Source: Rhodopirellula sp. P2
GTDB lineage: Bacteria; Planctomycetota; Planctomycetia; Pirellulales; Pirellulaceae
Length of the DNA stretch: 64,000 nt
Assembly (NCBI RefSeq): GCF_028768465.1
Contig: NZ_CP118225.1
Span: forward strand, 248,001-312,000
Direction of reading: 5' to 3'
Under the pieces are notes generated by a model that was not told the DNA's origin, did no database searches, and saw only the letters and a list, made by a program, of their open reading frames with translations. The translations under genes and the position numbers were made by a program. Position 1 is the stretch's first letter. Every line of letters starts with the position of its first letter. This document shows positions 27,457 to 36,309 of the stretch, piece by piece.

Positions 27457-28383
27457 TCATGGAGTTGCATCCTGCGCCATCAGCGAACTGGACGGCTCTG
27501 CGAGATAGGGTTCGAGATGAACCAGCACGTCTCGTAGAACCGGAAAGGCTTCCATCAGCTGCTCTTTCGCTTGGTGTCCAATCAGGTGACCGGCGGCAAC
27601 CGTTTCGTTTGGGGCGACCTGAATGTGCACGTCGGCAAAGTATTCGAGGCCAGACTTGCGAACCCTGAATTTCTCGACACCCAACACGCCTTGAACTCGA
27701 AGCAGGACGATTCGCATATCGTCGACGACTTCCTCGTCCGCTTGGGCGTCCATCAGTTCGTGGGTGCTCTGGCGAAGCAAATTGATCGCGGTCCATAAGA
27801 TGGCGGCCACCACGACCAGCGATGCGACTTCGTCCGCCCAAATGTACTGCGGACCGCCGATTCGGATGGTGGCGAGTCCGATCAAGACTGCCAAGGAACA
27901 AATCGCGTCGCTGCGGTGGTCCCAGGCGCCCGCGATGATAGCGAGCGAACCGGTTCGGCGACCGATTCGAATTTTGTAGCGGTACAACAGTTCTTTCACC
28001 AGAACATTCCCTCCTGCAATCCACAGCGTCCACATCGGTGGAATGGGATGCGGTTGCGAGAAGCGACGGATCGCTTCCCAACCAATCCAGACTGCGGAAA
28101 CGATGATGAGCACCGCGACATTCGATCCGGCCACCGCTTCGATTCGCGTGTGCCCATAAGGATGCTCCGCGTCAGCAGGTTTCTGTGCGACACGAATCGC
28201 GAACAGCACCACGCAAGATGTGATGACATCGCCGATCGAATTCGCCGCGTCGGACAACAACGCAAACGAATTCCCTGCTAATCCAGCAATCAGCTTTACA
28301 GTGGCCAACAAGAGGTTGATGGCCAACCCTAAGACGGCGGCGTGGGTGGCTTCGCGGTAAGGCGAATCGTGAAGTTCACTCAC
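27457..28383 (-). CDS. Cation diffusion facilitator (CDF) metal efflux transporter, possibly Mn-type
   Basis: 308 residues with about six transmembrane segments and a cytoplasmic C-terminal domain (about 215-290, LRVQGVLGVEKFRVRKSG), the metallochaperone-like fold of CDF proteins. HPYGHTRIE (74-82) is the conserved loop after TM2. The transport-site motifs read N48xxxD52 in TM2 (SDAANSIGD) and D155xxxD159 in TM5 (WDHRSD). Zn-type members carry His at the first position of the TM5 motif; Asp there, with N/DxxxD in TM2, is described for Mn-selective CDFs. I infer Mn2+ or another divalent metal other than Zn, exported by proton antiport. It is a single gene. Confidence 0.92.
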   Translation of the reverse strand: MSELHDSPYREATHAAVLGLAINLLLATVKLIAGLAGNSFALLSDAANSIGDVITSCVVLFAIRVAQKPADAEHPYGHTRIEAVAGSNVAVLIIVSAVWIGWEAIRRFSQPHPIPPMWTLWIAGGNVLVKELLYRYKIRIGRRTGSLAIIAGAWDHRSDAICSLAVLIGLATIRIGGPQYIWADEVASLVVVAAILWTAINLLRQSTHELMDAQADEEVVDDMRIVLLRVQGVLGVEKFRVRKSGLEYFADVHIQVAPNETVAAGHLIGHQAKEQLMEAFPVLRDVLVHLEPYLAEPSSSLMAQDATP

Positions 28384-28743
28384 ACGATGGCTTCAAGCTA
28401 GGATCGCCACCGGCGACTTGTTGGTAAAAACCGTTGCAACTGGTGGTCATCAAGCGGTGTATCTCTCGTGATTCGGTGTCGCCCGTTTGGAGTTCAGCAG
28501 AAAACGTACTCCATGATCTCGCGCATGTCATCCTCGCCCCGAACAGGGGTGGCACTCCAACGGTGAGACCGAAGCCAATGACGTGACGAAGACGAGCAAC
28601 CGCTCTGCCGTCGGCGCATCACATTCGATTTTCATGGTTGGAATTCCTGGAAGACGTGGTGTCTTGGCGCACACTGCGGAAAACCAGCATCCTCGCCCGC
28701 GTCCGTGATCTATTCGGCAGCGAGCGAGAACTCCCGCGCACCT
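28384..28743. other. Intergenic region with one doubtful small reading frame
   Basis: 360 bp between the CDF gene start and the RND stop. On the - strand an ATG at 28635 opens a 35-codon frame ending at 28528, beginning MKIECDAPTAE and ending ECHPCSGRG. It lies 108 nt after the RND stop on the same strand. I recognise no family and give it about 0.2 as a real gene. I see no terminator hairpin with a T-run. Confidence 0.45.
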
Positions 28744-31700
28744 CTAGTGTTGAAACTGGGTTTTTCCAGATGTCTCTGGCTCAACTTGTTTCGGCTCAAA
28801 CCAACGATAAATCGTCGGCAACACAAGCAACGTGAGCGCCGTTGACGTCATCAGTCCTCCAATCACAACGGTCGCCAACGGACGCTGGACTTCGGCACCG
28901 GAACTGCTCGAAAGCGCCATCGGTATAAACCCGAGGGCACCGCACATCGCCGTCATCAGCACTGGCCGCAAACGGTCCATTGCACCATTGATGACTGCAT
29001 CGCGTTGCGAATCTCCGCCGTGGCGCAAATGCCGAACATGCTCGATCAAGACAACACCATTCATCACTGCAATCCCAAAGAGGGCAATGAAACCAACGCC
29101 AGCAGAGATCGAGAACGGTAGATCTCGTGCCCACAAGGCAAGCACACCGCCCGTTGCCGCAATGGGAACGTTCAAGTAGATCAGCATAGCCAATTTAACT
29201 GAGTGGAATGTCATGTAGAGCAACGCAAAGATCAAAATCAGAGCAACGGGAACAGCGATTGCCAGCCGCCTGGTCGCTTGCTGCAGGTTCTCAAATTGCC
29301 CGCCCCAGCGGAGCACGTAACCGGCTGGTAGTTCGACTTGTTCTTCGACCACGTGCTGGGCTTCCGCCACAAAACCGGCCAAGTCACGACCGCGAACGTT
29401 GCACTGCACCAGCAACCGGCGACGCACCGCATCGCGGCTGATCTCCACTGGCCCATCTTCGGTGATGATGTCCGCCACTTGAGAAATCGGAATCGGTCGG
29501 CCTTGTGAATCGTCGATCTTCAACGCCAACAATTGATCGGTATTCTCGCGAGCCTCAGGCCGCAACCGAATCTGCAACGGGAATCTGCGTTGCCCTTCGA
29601 ACACCTGACCGACCGGAATACCACCGACGGAACTGACAGCGTCGAGCACGTCGCGAGTATTGATGCCGTAACGAGCCAAGTCCGCTCGTCGCACTTTCAC
29701 TCGCAGGTATGACAGCCCCGCGATTTGCTGCGCCGCAACGTCCGCTGCGCCGTCGACTTGGTTGAGAGCTCGCACCAATTCGTCGCCCTTCAGCTTCAGC
29801 ACATCCAGATCGTCACCGTAGAGGCTCAGCCCGATGTCGCTGCGAACGCCTGCTACCAACTCCTGCACCCGCAATTCGATCGGCTGCGTAAAACTGTATG
29901 CGTTGCCAGGCACTTCTTTGATCAACGCGGCTTGCATCTCTTCGATCAAATCCGATTTCGTTTTGCCTACGTCATACTCGGCCTGGGGATCAATTCGAAT
30001 GAAGATGTCAGTTTGATAAACCCCCATCGGATCGTTTGCGATTTCTGGGCGTCCCGTCTTTGAAACAACGGTCTCGACCTGCGGGAATTTCAGCAGCGTT
30101 CTCTCCATGGCTTTGGTCATTTCAATGGAGGTTTCCAGGGAGACGCTGGGCAATCGCGTGGCCTGGATCGCGATGTCGCCTTCATCGAGCTTCGGTACAA
30201 ACTCGACACCGAAGCCTCTGGCCAAGAACACGCTTCCCACAAAAATGATGACCGAACCGAGAAACATTGGCCGCGGTCGCTGCATCGCAAACATCAACAG
30301 TGGCAGATAGGTCGTTTTCAACTTGCGAACCACAAACGTTTCACGCTGTTTGAGTCGACGTGCGAGAAACAACGATGCCAGTACAGGCATCACCGTGACT
30401 GACAGCACCAACGCCGACGCCAGTGCGGTCATGAAGGTGAACGCCATGGGCCGGAACATCTTCCCCTCCATGCCTTGAAGGCTGAGGATCGGCAAAAACA
30501 CGATGATGACGATCAATCCGGCAAACAGAATTGGCTTGCCCACTTCTTTCGCCGATTCACGAAAAACACCTTCGGGAACATGGTCGCTGTCGTGCTGTTT
30601 CTGATACTGGATTGCTCGCCGGACACAGTTCTCGACCATGACAACTGCACCATCCACGATGACGCCAAAGTCGACCGCACCAAGGCTCATCAAGTTGGCG
30701 GACACACCGGCGTAACGCATCGCAATCAACGCGCACATGGCGGACAAGGGGATTGCCGCGGCAACGATCAATCCAGCTCGCACGTCGCCCAGCAAAATGA
30801 ACAACGTCACGATCACCAGGATCACCCCCAACCCGATATTCTCACCAACCGTGTGAATCGTCTTGGCAACCAGTTCCGTGCGATCATAGAAGGTGTCGAT
30901 CACGATGCCTTCGGGAAGTGTTTTTTGAATCTCAGCGATCTTTGCTTTGACGTCTCCAACGACTTGCCGAGAATTGCCACCCATCAACATCATCACCATG
31001 CCGATCACCGCCTCGCGATCGCCGTCGCGTGTAACGGCCCCCTGACGCAGCATCGGAGCAAATTCAACATTCGCGATGTCCGCGATGCGAATCGGTGTGC
31101 CCTCGCGGTTGTCGAGGACGATCATCCGAATGTCGTCGAGCGAACTGACGAGCCCCTCGCCTCGAATCAAACGTTGTTCCGCGTTGTGAACAATGTACCC
31201 ACCGCCGGCGTTGCCATTGTTTTGCTCCAACGCTTCGATGACCTGAGTCAACGAAATGTCGTAGTTCTGAAATTTGGCGGGGTCAATCTGAACCTCATAG
31301 GTCTTGAGAGCGCCCCCAAATGTGTTGACTTCGATCACCCCCGGCACGCTCCGCAACTGAAACGCGATTTGCCAATCGAGAACGGTCCGCAGATCAGTCA
31401 ACGAATGGTCCGCCCCCGGTTCGGCACGCACCTCGAACTGGTAAATCTCGCTCATCCCCGTCGCGATTGGCCCGAGTTCGGGTGTCCCCATGCCGGGCGG
31501 AATGTTTTCGCGAGCTTTTGACAGGCGTTCACTGATCAGATTGCGAGCCCAATAAATGTCCGTCCCGTCTTCAAACGCAACCGTTACAGCCGACAGACCG
31601 AACCGGCTGATCGAGCGGATTTCATCCACCTTCGGGATCCCGCTCATCGCATTTTCAATTGGAAACGTGATGAACTGCTCGACCTCAACCGGACCGAGCG

Positions 31701-31863
31701 CCGGGGAGTTGGTTAGCACTTGAACCTGGACATTCGTCAGGTCGGGAACAGCGTCGAGCGGGATCGTGGCCGCGGCAAAGACGCCCATGCCAAGGATCGC
31801 CAACGACAACAGGATGACGATGAACCGATTGTTGAGCGAAAAGTTAATCAGATGATTGACCAT
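28744..31863 (-). CDS. czcA: CzcA/CusA-family heavy-metal RND efflux permease
   Basis: 1,039 residues, normal for the family. N-terminal TM1 is followed by IPLDAVPDLTNVQVQVLT, the hallmark of heavy-metal RND pumps. TM4 carries DFGVIVDGAVVMVEN with D398, D404 and E411, aligning with the proton-relay residues D402, D408 and E415 of CzcA. This DFG...DGA...EN signature marks the divalent-cation (Co/Zn/Cd/Ni) HME branch rather than the Cu/Ag branch. The inner-membrane trimer exports metal from the periplasm or cytoplasm using the proton gradient. The start lies 1 nt after the adaptor stop, so translation is probably coupled. No outer-membrane factor gene lies in the operon. Confidence 0.96.
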   Translation of the reverse strand: MVNHLINFSLNNRFIVILLSLAILGMGVFAAATIPLDAVPDLTNVQVQVLTNSPALGPVEVEQFITFPIENAMSGIPKVDEIRSISRFGLSAVTVAFEDGTDIYWARNLISERLSKARENIPPGMGTPELGPIATGMSEIYQFEVRAEPGADHSLTDLRTVLDWQIAFQLRSVPGVIEVNTFGGALKTYEVQIDPAKFQNYDISLTQVIEALEQNNGNAGGGYIVHNAEQRLIRGEGLVSSLDDIRMIVLDNREGTPIRIADIANVEFAPMLRQGAVTRDGDREAVIGMVMMLMGGNSRQVVGDVKAKIAEIQKTLPEGIVIDTFYDRTELVAKTIHTVGENIGLGVILVIVTLFILLGDVRAGLIVAAAIPLSAMCALIAMRYAGVSANLMSLGAVDFGVIVDGAVVMVENCVRRAIQYQKQHDSDHVPEGVFRESAKEVGKPILFAGLIVIIVFLPILSLQGMEGKMFRPMAFTFMTALASALVLSVTVMPVLASLFLARRLKQRETFVVRKLKTTYLPLLMFAMQRPRPMFLGSVIIFVGSVFLARGFGVEFVPKLDEGDIAIQATRLPSVSLETSIEMTKAMERTLLKFPQVETVVSKTGRPEIANDPMGVYQTDIFIRIDPQAEYDVGKTKSDLIEEMQAALIKEVPGNAYSFTQPIELRVQELVAGVRSDIGLSLYGDDLDVLKLKGDELVRALNQVDGAADVAAQQIAGLSYLRVKVRRADLARYGINTRDVLDAVSSVGGIPVGQVFEGQRRFPLQIRLRPEARENTDQLLALKIDDSQGRPIPISQVADIITEDGPVEISRDAVRRRLLVQCNVRGRDLAGFVAEAQHVVEEQVELPAGYVLRWGGQFENLQQATRRLAIAVPVALILIFALLYMTFHSVKLAMLIYLNVPIAATGGVLALWARDLPFSISAGVGFIALFGIAVMNGVVLIEHVRHLRHGGDSQRDAVINGAMDRLRPVLMTAMCGALGFIPMALSSSSGAEVQRPLATVVIGGLMTSTALTLLVLPTIYRWFEPKQVEPETSGKTQFQH

Positions 31864-31864
31864 G

Positions 31865-33319
31865 CTATTCTTCCCCCATCAATTCGGCCAGCAATTGTGA
31901 CTTCAAGATGAATCCGCCGCCGGTCACAATCGATTCGCCTTCCCCGAGCCCTGCCTGAACAACGACGTCCCCTCCACTGGTTGCCCCGACCCGAACGTCC
32001 CTTCGGTGGAACCGATTGACGCCTTGCAAGACGAACACAAAGGACTCCCCGTCGTGCTGTTGCACTGCCGACGAAGGAATGACAATCGATCCCGTCTGCT
32101 GCGCAGTTGGCAATTCAATGTTGACGAACATCCCGGGCTTCAAGTCATGCTTCGGATTGGAAGCGATCGCTCGCAATGAAATCGTTCGCGTCGTCTCATC
32201 CATGATCTCGCCGGTATAAAAGACCTTGGCCGTGAATTTGCGGTCAGGAAATGCATCATTGCGTAGAACGATCGTTTGGTCTTTGAAGGAGTTCAACAGT
32301 GGCAGATGTTCTTCGTAGACGTTCGCCGTCACCCAGACCGTCGAAAGATCGGCAATGCTCAACAACATCACATCCGGTCGGACTTGCTCACGCAACACGA
32401 CGTCTTTGCTCAACACGGTGCCGTCAAAGGGCGCTCGGATCGCATAGTGAGAGAGTGTTTCGCCTTGCTTGACGGGATCAATCGCGTCGATTTCCTTGGC
32501 ATCCACATTCAAAATTTTCAGACTTGTCACGGCCACCAAGACTTTCGCCTCCGCTTCTTTGACCGCCTGCGAAGTCATCAAGGTGGAGGTTTGCAATTCG
32601 TATTGAATTTGCTCGATGCGAGATTGAAAGATTGCCAAATCAGCGTTTCGGCTAGAGGTTGCCGCGAGCAGGGTTTTGCCTGAAACGGCACCGGATTGCG
32701 TCACTCCCTCGAGTCGCATCACGTCTGCGGCAGACTTCAAATAGGCAGCGTAGGAGGCCAAAGCTCGCTCCCGATATGCTCCCATGGGTCGGTCATGGAA
32801 TTTCTTTTCGATCTCCGTGATTTCCATGTTGCTCCTCAACGCGAGCAGCAGTTCATTGGTGTTCTTGGCGATCGTCGTCTGCAGTTCTTTCTGCGTGTTG
32901 GCTAGCTCCAACTGCAAGCGGGCTTGATACAGCTCGAGTTTTGCCGCCCCAACTTCGCGACTGTGAATGACCGCAAGCAACTCATCCTTTTGAACGTTTT
33001 GCCCCAGACTGACCGAAACATCATCAACGGTTCCCTCGACCATCGAATAGATGTGAGCGACACGATCCTGGTTGAGAGAGATTTTCCCGGTCAGACTGAG
33101 CGTCTTGCTAAATGCGCTGCGTTGCACCGGTTCAATGCGGATGCCCGAGGCTCCCCACTGGGCTTTCGGCAGTGTCACGACAGCGGCAGCTTCTTCCCCG
33201 GTGGTCGATTGAGCCGACGCATGCGAATGGCAAAATGTCGTGGCAGTCATCATGGTAAAAAGCAGTCCTGTGTGCCGCAAGCGACGATGGATTCCCATTA
33301 CTTGTTCAGATGGATTCAT
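31865..33319 (-). CDS. czcB: CzcB/CusB-family periplasmic adaptor of the RND pump
   Basis: About 484 residues. A signal peptide (LLFTMMTATTFCHSHASAQ) suggests cleavage near residue 37. Residues 65-120 form the beta-barrel/lipoyl half (LTGKISLNQDRVAHIYS, then DVSVSLGQNVQKDELLAVIHS). A helical hairpin follows (about 115-255), then the second lipoyl half (YAIRAPFDGTVLSKDVVLREQV) and a membrane-proximal domain ending GEGESIVTGGGFILKSQLL. It bridges the RND trimer to an outer-membrane channel. An alternative start is the ATG at 33298. It is followed 1 nt later by the RND gene, and the His-rich gene lies 234 nt upstream on the same strand. Confidence 0.94.
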   Translation of the reverse strand: MNPSEQVMGIHRRLRHTGLLFTMMTATTFCHSHASAQSTTGEEAAAVVTLPKAQWGASGIRIEPVQRSAFSKTLSLTGKISLNQDRVAHIYSMVEGTVDDVSVSLGQNVQKDELLAVIHSREVGAAKLELYQARLQLELANTQKELQTTIAKNTNELLLALRSNMEITEIEKKFHDRPMGAYRERALASYAAYLKSAADVMRLEGVTQSGAVSGKTLLAATSSRNADLAIFQSRIEQIQYELQTSTLMTSQAVKEAEAKVLVAVTSLKILNVDAKEIDAIDPVKQGETLSHYAIRAPFDGTVLSKDVVLREQVRPDVMLLSIADLSTVWVTANVYEEHLPLLNSFKDQTIVLRNDAFPDRKFTAKVFYTGEIMDETTRTISLRAIASNPKHDLKPGMFVNIELPTAQQTGSIVIPSSAVQQHDGESFVFVLQGVNRFHRRDVRVGATSGGDVVVQAGLGEGESIVTGGGFILKSQLLAELMGEE

Positions 33320-33553
33320 GTGATTGATTGCTTGTTGAAAATGCGTTCTTGGTCTTCGAGAGGCATCGAGGCAGTGTCTTCATTCCGATGCATTTCAGCC
33401 AAAGCGTGCAAGCATCGTTCGCTGGCCCCCCATCAAAACCGTCGCGAATGCGAGACGAGTGATGGCGTGAACTTTCGATACCAGGCCACACGTTGATCCG
33501 CCGATGCGGCGTCACGCTCACCTGGTTAAATGAATGGAATGATCAACGATCGC

Positions 33554-34018
33554 TCAACAGCGAACGACACCCAAGAGCTCGGGCAGAGACTGTCGGCTAT
33601 GCAGCAGCGCGACGTATTGAAAAGAATGGTGGCGGTTTACCGGTATGCTGGGCCTCACCAAAAGCTGCTTCTGTGACACACACTCGAGTCGCACAAAGCA
33701 GGCAGGTTCGGGCAATTCCATTCGTTGCCCTGGTGCCATTTGGTCGGTTTGCACCTTCAAGTCTTCGCCCCCCAAGCCCGCATAACCATCGACTGGAAAC
33801 ACCCAGTGCCAATGCCAATCTGTCGGCCAACGATCCGAGCTCGCATAACCGCCGTGGTGACATTCAAGATGCCAAGCCATCTGTTGATCCGAAACCCGCA
33901 TTGCTAGATCACTGTGGTCATGCCCCACCGGGATCGGCGCAGGCCAAAGCAGCAACACGAGAAGCATGATCTCGGTTAGCATTCGGGCAGGCTTCCGGCA
34001 GGACATTTGAAACATCAA
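33554..34018 (-). CDS. His-rich exported protein of the metal-efflux operon, unknown family
   Basis: 154 residues. A basic N-terminus and one hydrophobic segment (MLTEIMLLVLLLWPAPIPVG, 13-32) indicate a signal peptide or anchor. Directly after it come HDHSD (33-37), HLECHHGG (50-57) and WHWHW (68-72), with cysteines at 53, 107, 113 and 154. I do not recognise a domain. The gene is first behind a candidate promoter at 34062-34090 and precedes the adaptor and RND genes on the same strand. I infer a periplasmic metal-binding or sensing accessory of the pump. M13 (33982) is an alternative start. No clear ribosome site is visible, and the 3' two-thirds could be questioned. Confidence 0.6.
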   Translation of the reverse strand: MMFQMSCRKPARMLTEIMLLVLLLWPAPIPVGHDHSDLAMRVSDQQMAWHLECHHGGYASSDRWPTDWHWHWVFPVDGYAGLGGEDLKVQTDQMAPGQRMELPEPACFVRLECVSQKQLLVRPSIPVNRHHSFQYVALLHSRQSLPELLGVVRC

Positions 34019-34061
34019 CGAGGAATGGATTCACGAAGAGAGCGAAGACGTTTGACCCCAG

Positions 34062-34090
34062 ATGCTAATCTCGAGTTTCTTTCGGGTCAA
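34062..34090 (-). promoter_or_regulatory. Candidate sigma-70-type promoter of the His-rich/adaptor/RND operon
   Basis: On the - strand TTGACC (34085-34090) and TAGCAT (34062-34067) are separated by 17 nt, with an A/T-rich stretch just upstream. The start codon at 34018 lies about 40 nt downstream. The -35 matches 5 of 6 and the -10 matches 4 of 6. No obvious operator dyad overlaps it. Confidence 0.5.
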
Positions 34091-34262
34091 TTTAGATTTA
34101 CTGGCCAGTGAATGAAAGTAACACCGATTTCCTGACAGCACACCAACTTGGGACACCAGCCCCGTCCCCCTGCTTCCGCTTCCCCGTCGAGGACGAAACC
34201 TCCACCATGGGCATCGGGCCAAAGAATCCCTGCGTGACGGTGCGACTCAATTCAACAAGGAC

Positions 34263-35513
34263 TCATTGAATCGCGGTGCACGGTCGGATTGATTCGCTGT
34301 TGATCCAGCGCATGACCACCAAAGACAGAGCCCCGAGGACTGCGAAGCCACTGACCAGTGGCAAGATGGTCTCGTTGTAACTGTGTCCAATCAGGATGCC
34401 GAGCGGCACCGAAATCAAAGTCGAAACGGAGCCCACCAGAGCGGCTCCTATCCCGGCAACATGTCCGAGCGGTTCCATGGCCATCGAATTCAGATTGCCA
34501 AACAGAATCCCAATGGCAAAGAAGATCACGATCAGGTAGCCCATCGTGGTCCACAACGGGGGACTGCCTGCATGCAGGAACGCGAATCCCAGGAAGACAA
34601 CGGACGTGACGGCCAGCAAACGCATGGCACGGCTGATCAAAACGCTCATTCCAAATCGCATCACCAAGTTGGCATTCAAAAGCGATGCCACTCCCGCGGA
34701 CGACGCCAACACAGCAAAGTAGATCGGAAACAGCGATCCGAGACCGTATTGCTGCTGGAAAATCTGGGGAGCCGAACTCAGGAACCCCAAAAACGCTCCC
34801 GACACCAAACCGGCAACGACCGTGTACCCCAAGGCAATCGGATTCATGCCGATCTCACGGGTGACGTGCAAGAGCCGTCGGGTTGAGTAGGGCACACGCT
34901 GAGCCGACAATAGAGTTTCCGGCTGTCGCCAGGCAAACCAGCCAAACAACATCAAGGCGAGGATGGCCAGCACCCCAAAGATCGCCCGCCAATCCGCCAC
35001 CCACAGAATTCCCTGGCCCAAGGTGGGCGCGATCACTGGCACCAGGATGAAGATCGTCATCACAAACGACATCACGCGTGCCATCGGCCGGCCGTGATAC
35101 TGATCGCGAATCAACGCCAGCGAAACGCTTCGTGGACCAGCCACGCCGAGTCCCTGCACAAAGCGTCCCACCAACACCAACGTGAAGCTCCCAGCGAACA
35201 TCGAAATCATCGAGCCAGCGATGAAGAGTCCCAATCCCGCACTGAGCGCCGGTTTCCGGCCAACACTGTCCGAGAGAGGGCCAAAGAACAATTGCCCCAG
35301 CGCCATGCCAAAGAACAACAGCGACACGATGAGTTGACTGTCGTTGGCGTGCGTGGCCCCCAGTTCCTCCCCAATGATCGGCAAGGCTGGCAACATGGCA
35401 TCGATCGCCAGAGCGACCAAGGCCATCATCAACGCCATCAAAGTGACAAACTCACCCAGCGGTAGAGCCTGTTTCGGTTCCGGTTCCGATTCCATCTGCG
35501 TTTTCAATATCAT
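34263..35513 (-). CDS. MFS exporter, Bcr/CflA drug-resistance type
   Basis: About 416 residues from the chosen ATG at 35513, with 12 predicted membrane segments. TM1 (LMALMMALVALAIDAMLPALP) carries the Bcr/CflA-like D-x-x-LP-x-LP motif. The first loop has FGPLSDSVGRKPAL (MFS motif A), and RFVQGLGVAGPRSVS with ALIRDQY follows in TM4-5, typical of the family. Members export chloramphenicol, bicyclomycin or small metabolites by proton antiport; the substrate here is unknown. The frame continues upstream to 35642, but that extension is polar and unlike the family. The ATG at 35495 is also possible. It is divergent from arsR. Confidence 0.88.
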   Translation of the reverse strand: MILKTQMESEPEPKQALPLGEFVTLMALMMALVALAIDAMLPALPIIGEELGATHANDSQLIVSLLFFGMALGQLFFGPLSDSVGRKPALSAGLGLFIAGSMISMFAGSFTLVLVGRFVQGLGVAGPRSVSLALIRDQYHGRPMARVMSFVMTIFILVPVIAPTLGQGILWVADWRAIFGVLAILALMLFGWFAWRQPETLLSAQRVPYSTRRLLHVTREIGMNPIALGYTVVAGLVSGAFLGFLSSAPQIFQQQYGLGSLFPIYFAVLASSAGVASLLNANLVMRFGMSVLISRAMRLLAVTSVVFLGFAFLHAGSPPLWTTMGYLIVIFFAIGILFGNLNSMAMEPLGHVAGIGAALVGSVSTLISVPLGILIGHSYNETILPLVSGFAVLGALSLVVMRWINSESIRPCTAIQ

Positions 35514-35881
35514 GCCTGTTCTCGATTCGATCCAGCAAGGCAATGTCCGTTCCATGAACCCAATCCGACAGTCGCCCGTGCTCCCCGCGTTGTTCTCCTG
35601 CATCGACAGCCCGGAGTGAATGCCCCGTCTCACGAAAACCAAATTCCACGAACAAGACGATCAGGCACCCACGCGGGTTCGACCGGGGCTCGCCATGAGC
35701 GGGGGACGATGGATCCCCAATCAGACCGTTGCACGGCCCCCTCCCCAAACGAATTTTTGGAAGAGGTGGCTGAATCGCCTTCATTTCCAATCCCACCAGA
35801 ACCATCTGCTTCATCTTGACATTCATCTCAGAAACTGGAAAGCTTGCACGCTGACGCAAACGTGCATGCAAATGGTTGAAC
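35514..35881. other. Divergent intergenic region between the MFS gene and arsR
   Basis: 368 bp that must hold promoters for both directions. A TTGACA at 35816-35821 has only a poor -10 partner (AAAGCT, 35839-35844) at 17-nt spacing. The dyad at 35845-35866 is listed separately. I see no gene in the rest. Confidence 0.45.
35845..35866. promoter_or_regulatory. Inverted repeat upstream of arsR, candidate operator
   Basis: TGCACG (35845-35850) and CGTGCA (35861-35866) are perfect inverted arms with a 10-nt spacer, ending 15 nt before the arsR start. The position fits autoregulation by the ArsR dimer. It does not share sequence with the dyads at 40177 or 56937. Confidence 0.45.
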
Positions 35882-36232
35882 ATGAATCCACAAGAAGCCT
35901 CTCAGTGTTGCGGGCCGCTCGACGCCTCGCTTGATGCGGACCTGTTCAAAGCCCTCGGTGAACCGACGCGGTTGAAACTGCTTTCGTGTTTGGCCAAGTG
36001 CGGACGGCCATGCTCCGTCACCGAACTCGCGGAATGCTGCGTGGTGGACTTGTCCGTGGTTTCGCGGCACCTCAGCGCCCTTGAAAAGGCGGGGATCCTC
36101 ACTGCCACGAAAGAAGGCCGCACCGTTTTCTACGCCGTGCGATACAAGCATCTCAGCGATTCCTTTCGCATGCTCGCGAAGGCATTCGAGGAATGTCGTC
36201 CCAAACGCAGTGGGAAGAAGGCCACGTCTTGA
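35882..36232 (+). CDS. arsR: ArsR-family arsenite-type transcriptional repressor
   Basis: 116 residues. A winged helix-turn-helix runs about 20-100: LFKALGEPTRLKLLSCLAKC, recognition helix DLSVVSRHLSALEKAGIL, then the EGRTVFYAVRY wing. It is Cys-rich: 9-10, 36, 40, 44, 52-53 and 105. C52/C53 sit just before DLS, near the position of the CVCDLC arsenite site of E. coli ArsR, so a thiol-type As(III) site is likely though not identical. I chose the ATG at 35882; a TTG lies two codons upstream. acr3 follows after 77 bp, so the two are probably co-transcribed and autoregulated. Confidence 0.9.
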   Translation: MNPQEASQCCGPLDASLDADLFKALGEPTRLKLLSCLAKCGRPCSVTELAECCVVDLSVVSRHLSALEKAGILTATKEGRTVFYAVRYKHLSDSFRMLAKAFEECRPKRSGKKATS

Positions 36233-36309
36233 AGCGGACGCTTCGACGTCGCATCAAACCAACGCTGAACCAAGCGTTTCTAGCTCAATGAACCAGAAAG
36301 ACAAACGAC

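Noticed and set aside
30475..31521. 348-codon + strand frame antisense to the RND gene
   Set aside because: The - strand frame is a clear CzcA-type pump; the antisense product is His/Gln/Asp-rich without a domain.
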